A stretch of DNA of 64,000 nucleotides from CAZRCG01 sp964598565 (GTDB lineage: Bacteria; Bdellovibrionota; UBA2394). The stretch is from positions 62,001-126,000 of the forward strand of contig CAZRCG010000002.1 of assembly GCA_964598565.1 (NCBI GenBank). Direction: 5' to 3'. Numbering within the stretch: position 1 is the stretch's first letter; each line of letters starts with the position of its first letter. This document shows, piece by piece, positions 58,750 through 64,000 of this stretch. The notes under the pieces are model-generated. The model had not been told where the DNA came from. It did no database searches and saw only the letters and a list, made by a program, of their open reading frames with translations. A program made the translations under genes and the position numbers.

Positions 58750-60084
58750 GTGGCCATGTCGCTTTGCCCTCTAAAAGTTCCTGTCGCCACTCTCAATGAC
58801 CGCTGGTCGTATGCGATCATTCAGGGTTTGAGAATGGCCGGGGTCGACGCCATTCCTCTGCCGGTCTATCAGTTTACCAATGTCTCTCACTTACAAAGTG
58901 CCTTAAAACAACTCGAGCCTTTTGATTTCATTCTATTTCGCAGCTTTCACGCCGTAGCCCTGCACGGCAATCAGCATGAAGTCTACGACTATATTTTTAC
59001 GGACTGCCCCTACCAAAAAGTTGTCTGGTACCATGATAGTCAAGAATTTCAAGATCCCCCCGCCCTACAACGGCTTTGGAAAAAATATCGCTCGCTTCCG
59101 AACAGCGTTATTTTCTCTGTCGAGCCCGATGATTTGCCTAAGCTCAAAGACTGGGGCAATAGTACCCACTATCTTCCGATTGCAGCCGCTGATGCTATTC
59201 TTGATCATCCGCTACATCCCACTTGGGAAACCCTCAAATCGAAATTCGCCACAAGTATCGCTTTCACGGGTAGTCAAATTTACCGAGACCCTCCCTTTCC
59301 CGAGTCGAGTGACGCTTATGCGACTGCTTTTGAGAATAGACTTCTCGAGCACTTAGACGGCTCTCTGCTCTTGAGAAAGGAATGGCCCCTTTTACGAAAA
59401 ATAGTCCATGAAATATTTTCGCAATCGTTCACCTCGGGCTGCGAATTTAAAGAGTTTTTAGCGCAGTCTGAAAAGACTCTAGCAACAAGATCTGCCGTGA
59501 CGGTGCCGGCAACAACTGATGGCTCTCAAAGGGCTAGCGAATGCCTGAATACAAATGCCGAAAGCGACATAGATGCCTGGCAGGAAGCCTATCCTCAGAT
59601 AAGCTCTTGGGTCTCATGGCATGCGCTTGTGAAGCATCTTAACTATGTTCGCCAGCAATTTGATTTAAGAGTATTTGGCGACCCGTCATGGCGCCATTTT
59701 CTGCCGGGCTATTCCGATGAGCCGCTAAGCTTGAGCGAGCTCGAACTACATGCGCTCTATGCAGCTTCAAAGATCACGTTGTGCTTTACCAAGTTTCATT
59801 TTTCAAAAGGTATTCATGAACGGCCGTTTCTCATTTCCGCTTCCGGTGGTTTTGCTCTTACAGAAGAGCGAGAAACCCTTCATGCACTTTTTCCTGAACA
59901 AGAAATAGCCACGTATCGCTCTCAAGAAGAACTTATAGATAAAATTCGATTTTATTTAGAGAATGACAGTGAGCGACTCGCTATGGCCAAGCGGGCCCAA
60001 CGTCGCACGCTACGCCACCATCTCTATAGTCATCGCATGAGAGAAATGCTGTCGATTTTGAGGCAGAATCATTTTATTGCTTAG
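58750..60084 (+). CDS. CgeB-like glycosyltransferase
   Basis: 444 residues; GTG 58750 or ATG 58756 as start. The first half has LRMAGVDAIPLPVYQ, VWYHDSQE and IFSVEPDDLPKLKDWG, which form the N-terminal Rossmann half of GT-B enzymes. The C-terminal part (TLCFTKFHFSKGIHERPFLISASGGFALTEE and the YRSQEELIDKIRFYLEND tail) is typical of the CgeB/Glyco_trans_1_2 family, which uses nucleotide sugars. A long middle insertion (about 165-290) is unlike usual family members. Role in surface glycan or protein glycosylation is inference from family and neighbours. Confidence 0.75.
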   Translation: MAMSLCPLKVPVATLNDRWSYAIIQGLRMAGVDAIPLPVYQFTNVSHLQSALKQLEPFDFILFRSFHAVALHGNQHEVYDYIFTDCPYQKVVWYHDSQEFQDPPALQRLWKKYRSLPNSVIFSVEPDDLPKLKDWGNSTHYLPIAAADAILDHPLHPTWETLKSKFATSIAFTGSQIYRDPPFPESSDAYATAFENRLLEHLDGSLLLRKEWPLLRKIVHEIFSQSFTSGCEFKEFLAQSEKTLATRSAVTVPATTDGSQRASECLNTNAESDIDAWQEAYPQISSWVSWHALVKHLNYVRQQFDLRVFGDPSWRHFLPGYSDEPLSLSELELHALYAASKITLCFTKFHFSKGIHERPFLISASGGFALTEERETLHALFPEQEIATYRSQEELIDKIRFYLENDSERLAMAKRAQRRTLRHHLYSHRMREMLSILRQNHFIA

Positions 60085-60086
60085 GA

Positions 60087-60114
60087 ATGGCCCCTCATTC
60101 TTCATCTGGGCCAT
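60087..60114. terminator. Short hairpin between convergent genes, possible terminator
   Basis: ATGGCCC and GGGCCAT form a 7-bp stem around a 14-base loop just after the stop of the CgeB-like gene. A G/C-rich stem, but no U-tract follows immediately. Confidence 0.35.
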
Positions 60115-60171
60115 CTGGTAATAAAACAGCAGACTTGAGAAGGCGCGCACCGCAGGTTTAACAACGGCACC

Positions 60172-60981
60172 TCAGTTTTCGTTTGAAGCACCTTTCAGTC
60201 GAAAGACCACGCTGAGGGCTCCGACGCGATTACGCATGGTTGGGTGAATATCGTGACGAAAGTAAATAGTGTCAATCGAGTCTCCAAAGAGCTTCACAAT
60301 ATCATTCGTAGTATAAAATCGACTGTAGTCATCTTTTAATACACCGCCGGCCTTCATGAGCTCTTGCGATGACAGCGGATTATACTCACAACCCACCGCG
60401 ATGAAAGCTCCTGGCTTCGCCACTCGTAGCACTTCCTGCACAGCCTTGATCGGCTCTTTGCTGTAGGCCAAGACCCAGCCAAGCACAATCGAATCAAACA
60501 AGCGATCTGGGTACGGCATGGCATGCATATCTCCCAAGTCGACGTAGGGAGAATAGGATATCAAATCGAGCCCCCGAATATTCTGAAGCGAAGCGCCTTG
60601 TGCAACTAGCGAGAAGAGTTCCGCCTCGCTTCGTGGACCCACCGACAGAAATTTCATGTGGGGAGCGTGCGTTCGAAGATAGTCGATGCTGAACAGAGGA
60701 TAAACCAGCAAGTCTGGTCTCGCCAACGCCATGCCGTTCATTAGTCCATCGATATTGTGCTCAATCGCATTGGTCGCCACTGCATCGTCGTGCTGGCGAA
60801 ATGTGCGGATAGACTCGGGACGGACTCGTTTAAGCCGAGAGGCCGCTATCATCGTGCGGATATAGGGAATATGAAAGATCTGTCCGAGATCCTTTCCAAG
60901 TAAATCATTAATAAGGGCGACTTCGTCATCACTTAAAAACATCTCATCTAAAGAGGGGCTTGGAGTCATGGTTTCTATCAT
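60172..60981 (-). CDS. Class I SAM-dependent methyltransferase
   Basis: 269 residues; ATG 60981 or ATG 60969 as start. The Rossmann-fold part has VDLGDMHAMPYPDRLFDSIVLGWVLAYSKEPIKAVQEVLRVAKPGAFIAVGCE, the usual motifs II-III of small-molecule or glycan methyltransferases of the UbiE/Methyltransf_11 type. The glycine motif I lies in MKFLSVGPRSEAEL and is weak (V-G-P-R). Substrate unknown. It faces the CgeB-like glycosyltransferase convergently and lies 165 bases from the divergent GSCFA fusion gene, so all three may belong to one glycan modification locus. Confidence 0.75.
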   Translation of the reverse strand: MIETMTPSPSLDEMFLSDDEVALINDLLGKDLGQIFHIPYIRTMIAASRLKRVRPESIRTFRQHDDAVATNAIEHNIDGLMNGMALARPDLLVYPLFSIDYLRTHAPHMKFLSVGPRSEAELFSLVAQGASLQNIRGLDLISYSPYVDLGDMHAMPYPDRLFDSIVLGWVLAYSKEPIKAVQEVLRVAKPGAFIAVGCEYNPLSSQELMKAGGVLKDDYSRFYTTNDIVKLFGDSIDTIYFRHDIHPTMRNRVGALSVVFRLKGASNEN

Positions 60982-61146
60982 ATCAAGAAAGTTAAGATCG
61001 CTGCCTTGCGGAAAATTCTAATTCAACCAGAATTGAGAGTGGTCACCGACTCTTCAACGTCGTTCGACCGCGTCAGATTTGACGCTCCCCATTAATCATC
61101 TCGATCGAGGCAACGAATGATACGATGAAATAGAGAAAGGGTTTCC

Positions 61147-63528
61147 ATGGATTATCTCGAAAAATCGTTTGATTGGTTCCAGTCGTTTCACAAATTTCTA
61201 TTGAGTAGCAACGAGTGGGGTGAGCTTGTCGATGTATTGAAACTAAAAACCTCCGCCAACGATACAATGCTAAAGATTCGCGAAAATCATTATCATGCTG
61301 CTACAAAATGCTTTGATAGACCCCCCTTACTTCTGCAAATGCTCAAGGCCATCAATCAATTCGAGCATCAGCTGCTAGGCTTACCGTCCTATAGTCGACT
61401 TTTTGATAAGGAAACCCGAAAGCTTCACGATGAACTATCCCATCGTGGGTTTTCAACCCTTCCTCAGGTAGATGCCAAAACAGTGGCTGAGATGAAACAC
61501 TATTTCGAAAACCAAATGGTGATGACGGCAGACGAAAAGCTCGTGCCCCTCGATCAGTTTTCCGGCGCTAACGTCGCAGAATTTCCAGCGTCTACTGTTG
61601 CACGATGTCCACACCTACTTCGATTGGCATCGGATGCTCAACTCCTGTCGGCTGTAGAGCGTTATCTTGGCGCCATACCCACCGTGGTTGTCATGAGTGC
61701 CTGGTGGTCTCTCGCCAATAAACAAGATGCCAAAGAAGCTCAGTTTTTTCACTTCGATTACGACGACTATAAATTCTGCAAGCTCTTCATCTATCTGACA
61801 GACGTCGATATGGATTGCGGCCCTCATGTCTATATGGAAGGCACCCATCGATTTGAAGAGGTCATGCAGGCTCGCCAAGAATGGATGTCCGAGGTCACTG
61901 ATTTTGATAAGTTCTATGTCTCTACTCTTCGAAAAAGCGATGAGACCGTGAAACGTTATTTTAAAAAAGAGCCTCACTACTTTGTAGGGCCTGCTGGCTC
62001 ATCATTTCTTGTAGACACCCGAGGTATTCACAAGGGTTTACTACCAAAAGATAAAATGAGACTGATCTGCCAAGTGACTTATGGAGTCTGCCCAACCTTT
62101 CAGCAACAGATCGATGCTGTGCGAGTCGATCAGCTTCCAAGGCCTGAGCGCGATATTCTCTCTGAAGCTCCCACCTCGTATACGTTTCGGCTTTTTGTAG
62201 ATCAGGCTCAGAAGCTTAGTCCCACCCCGCAGACACCGACTCATTTGCAAAAATCCGTCATCCAATCAGAGAATCCGATCATTCTCGAGAATAAAGTCGA
62301 CGGATGGACAAAAATTGAAGACTGCCTACCCTTTCTACAGACATTAGTGCCCCATGAAACTCTTCGAAATCGATTGCAAAGTATTATTCTGTCTTCGACT
62401 CGGGTTTATTCATCGTTATACGAACTTGCCGATGAGCTCGTGATATTGGCAAAGAGTGAAAGCTCCTTAAATCTTAGTATCGAAGATAGAAATACACTTA
62501 TGCAGTTGGTACAAGATTGGAGGGCTCGATTCTCATTCACGAAAGATGCATTCAAGAAAAGATCCAAACCGAATCCAGCGGCCGTCTTTTGGCCCAATCC
62601 GGCCCATAGCCAAGACCAATCGATTTACAATACTCTACCCTTTGTCCACCAGCATCCTCTTGTGAACAAGCAGACAAAAATTGGCTCAGCCGGCTCTTGC
62701 TTTGCGTTTGAGCTTTCTTACGGGCTTCAAGAAAGAGGCTTTAATTATCTGATCACAGAGCGAGGTCATCGCCCTACCGAAGGCGTCTATATTGACTCGT
62801 ATGATCCTGGGCGCCCCTTAGAAAAATTCTCAGCCTCCTGGGGAATTTTATTCAACTCACCTTCGTTTGCTCAAACTGCCGAACATGCCTTTGGTCATAG
62901 AGACCTCCCTAAGTTTCTTGTCAAAAACACCGTCGACAACACGGACCTCTACATAGACCCATTTCGTGAAGGTGTCTTCTTTTCATCTCAAAAGGCCTAT
63001 GAGCTCGATCGTGAAAGCCACCGGGCCGCCTCTCGCCGTGCACTCCAAGAAGCAGAGGTTTTTGTGGTCACGATGGGTCTCAACGAATGCTGGGAAGTCA
63101 TGGGGTATGACTGCTTCTTGTCTCGAAATCCAAACTCTCTTGCGGTCGCCTCTATGCTTCGGCACCGCGTACTGACGGTCGAAGACAATATACGCTACAT
63201 GAATCGGTTTATATCGATCGTTAAAAACTATAATCCGAATATTAAGATTCTCCTTTCTGTATCCCCCATACCATTTCTAGCCACGGCACGAGCCAATGAT
63301 ATGCATGTCGTCGAAGCAAACTCGCACTCCAAAGCCGTGCTTCGAGTTGCCGCCCACGAACTGTGCAAGCAACATAAAAACGTTTTCTATTTTCCTTCTT
63401 ACGAGCTCGTCACGACGTGCACGATGGATCCGTGGGACTCCGACCATAGGCACGTAAAGCCAGACACAGTTAAGAAGGTTCTGCATCTCTTTGATAAGAT
63501 GTTCGTGGTCGATAGCAATCACTCGTAA
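61147..63528 (+). CDS. Fusion of 2-oxoglutarate/Fe(II) (phytanoyl-CoA-like) dioxygenase domain and GSCFA domain
   Basis: 793 residues with AAAGGG before the ATG. Residues about 90-325 look like a PhyH-type dioxygenase: the metal triad is H202 and D204 in FFHFDYDDYKFCKLF, and H295 in DTRGIHKGLL; a downstream Arg (KMRLICQ) could bind 2-oxoglutarate. After a linker (about 345-500), the C-terminal part begins with KIGSAGSCFAFE (GSCFA at 516-520), followed by YIDSY, VVTMGLNECWEV and ILLSVSPIPFLAT, the GSCFA hydrolase family (SGNH-like, found in surface glycan loci). The combination of oxygenase and GSCFA in one chain is uncommon to my knowledge. Neighbouring genes are glycosyl- and methyltransferases. 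Confidence 0.8.
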   Translation: MDYLEKSFDWFQSFHKFLLSSNEWGELVDVLKLKTSANDTMLKIRENHYHAATKCFDRPPLLLQMLKAINQFEHQLLGLPSYSRLFDKETRKLHDELSHRGFSTLPQVDAKTVAEMKHYFENQMVMTADEKLVPLDQFSGANVAEFPASTVARCPHLLRLASDAQLLSAVERYLGAIPTVVVMSAWWSLANKQDAKEAQFFHFDYDDYKFCKLFIYLTDVDMDCGPHVYMEGTHRFEEVMQARQEWMSEVTDFDKFYVSTLRKSDETVKRYFKKEPHYFVGPAGSSFLVDTRGIHKGLLPKDKMRLICQVTYGVCPTFQQQIDAVRVDQLPRPERDILSEAPTSYTFRLFVDQAQKLSPTPQTPTHLQKSVIQSENPIILENKVDGWTKIEDCLPFLQTLVPHETLRNRLQSIILSSTRVYSSLYELADELVILAKSESSLNLSIEDRNTLMQLVQDWRARFSFTKDAFKKRSKPNPAAVFWPNPAHSQDQSIYNTLPFVHQHPLVNKQTKIGSAGSCFAFELSYGLQERGFNYLITERGHRPTEGVYIDSYDPGRPLEKFSASWGILFNSPSFAQTAEHAFGHRDLPKFLVKNTVDNTDLYIDPFREGVFFSSQKAYELDRESHRAASRRALQEAEVFVVTMGLNECWEVMGYDCFLSRNPNSLAVASMLRHRVLTVEDNIRYMNRFISIVKNYNPNIKILLSVSPIPFLATARANDMHVVEANSHSKAVLRVAAHELCKQHKNVFYFPSYELVTTCTMDPWDSDHRHVKPDTVKKVLHLFDKMFVVDSNHS

Positions 63529-64000
63529 GACCGAGAATTTCACAGGCTGTCTCACAGTCTTCGATCATTTTCTCACTTTTGGATTCATCTCTTTCCGCCA
63601 GCCGATACCCTTTTAAATACTGTTTGCGTATCAGCTTGATAAGCTTGCCCTGCACAAATTCTCTGTCAGCAGATAATAGCTCGAGCCATTGTTTATTAAA
63701 GAGAGAGAATCTCTCACGAAGCGAGCCTGCCAAAATATCGTCTCGTGCCAACTGCAGTATATAGTTTCGCTTCAGTTTTGATATCGAGCGACGAGGACCA
63801 CAGAATTCTCCGATATCGTAGGCTTGAGTTTTCTCGACGAGAGTTTCTATTTCAGTCAGAGCCCGACGGTAATCTTTCTTCTCAAGCGCTTCATTGGCTC
63901 GCTGTCTAAGAATGAGCGCCTCTTTTATTTCAGGAATACTCGAGCGCCACTGCGGTTGGCTAAACTCTGCTGCTAAGCCTCGACACGAGGTCGGATCTGC
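63470..64000 (-). CDS. C-terminal part of an unidentified helical protein (partial at window edge)
   Basis: The frame is open from the right edge of the window to the stop at 63470, giving at least 176 residues, so this is the 3' part of a gene that starts outside. It is charged and helical, with one TPR-like unit (LRQRANEALEKKDYRRALTE) and a repeated basic helix (KRNYILQLARDDILAGSLRERF). Three cysteines lie in the last part. Its end overlaps the convergent GSCFA fusion gene by 59 bases. No family recognised. The only in-window start is a TTG at 63751, but the frame upstream of it reads as similar protein. Confidence 0.5.
   Translation of the reverse strand, partial: ADPTSCRGLAAEFSQPQWRSSIPEIKEALILRQRANEALEKKDYRRALTEIETLVEKTQAYDIGEFCGPRRSISKLKRNYILQLARDDILAGSLRERFSLFNKQWLELLSADREFVQGKLIKLIRKQYLKGYRLAERDESKSEKMIEDCETACEILGLTSDCYRPRTSYQRDAEPS

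Noticed and set aside
1..64000. CRISPR arrays, tRNA and rRNA genes
   Set aside because: No regularly spaced direct repeats or cloverleaf-type sequences were seen in the intergenic regions.

Overview
The window comes from a Gram-negative bacterium with an outer membrane. The evidence is a PilQ secretin, many lipoproteins with a lipobox, and c-type cytochrome maturation by the Ccm system. Base composition is moderate, TTG and GTG starts are common, and the order pilH-pilI-pilD-pilS-pilR ... pilM-N-O-P-Q resembles the Myxococcus xanthus pil locus. Several large membrane proteins fit no family I recognise. Together this suggests a former Deltaproteobacterium, most likely Bdellovibrionota/Oligoflexia or a neighbour. 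This placement is inference, because there is no rRNA gene in the window.

Layout. 1-5.4 kb: cytochrome c maturation (end of ccmF, a ccmI-like gene, then ccmA, ccmB, ccmC and a ccmD-like gene), interrupted by an antisense PhnD-like lipoprotein. 5.4-8.4 kb (minus): a small 2Fe-2S protein, a PHP phosphoesterase, dcd and a sigma-54 activator without a receiver domain. 8.5-10.5 kb (plus): a soluble histidine kinase and a receiver-GGDEF protein, ending in a perfect 32-bp hairpin shared with the convergent TPR gene. 10.6-15 kb (minus): TPR protein, accC, accB. 15.1-28.6 kb (minus): type IV pilus locus (pilQ, P, O, N, M; two minor pilins; pilR, pilS, pilD; ABC pair pilI/pilH). Inside it sits a pirin gene flanked by two inverted copies of a 192-nt structured element. 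28.7-36.7 kb: orphan membrane proteins, one behind a perfect Fur box, then murF, a lipoprotein and a membrane protein with HExxH. 36.8-41.2 kb: proline catabolism as two separate genes, and a membrane PAS-GGDEF protein. 41.3-45 kb: a DUF6607-like protein and two unrecognised proteins. 45-48 kb: a two-subunit 2-oxoacid:ferredoxin oxidoreductase. 48.1-51.5 kb: two membrane glycosyltransferases and a coiled-coil secreted protein. 51.4-56.5 kb (minus): livKHMGF transporter and a parvulin lipoprotein. 56.6-58.7 kb: ruvCAB. 58.8-64 kb: a CgeB-like glycosyltransferase, a methyltransferase, a 2OG-oxygenase/GSCFA fusion, and the 3' end of an unidentified gene.

How the parts fit. The pilus genes cover assembly (PilMNOPQ), prepilin processing (PilD), minor pilins and PilS/PilR control. 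Proline oxidation, branched-chain amino-acid-type uptake and 2-oxoglutarate-type oxidoreductase suggest life on amino acids and peptides. Two diguanylate cyclases indicate c-di-GMP signalling.

The strongest candidate for something undescribed is the pair of inverted 192-nt elements around the pirin gene. The two copies have exactly the same length and an almost invariant core. Their 30-bp closing stems differ in sequence, yet each stem pairs with itself. I found no reverse transcriptase, integrase or transposase near them.
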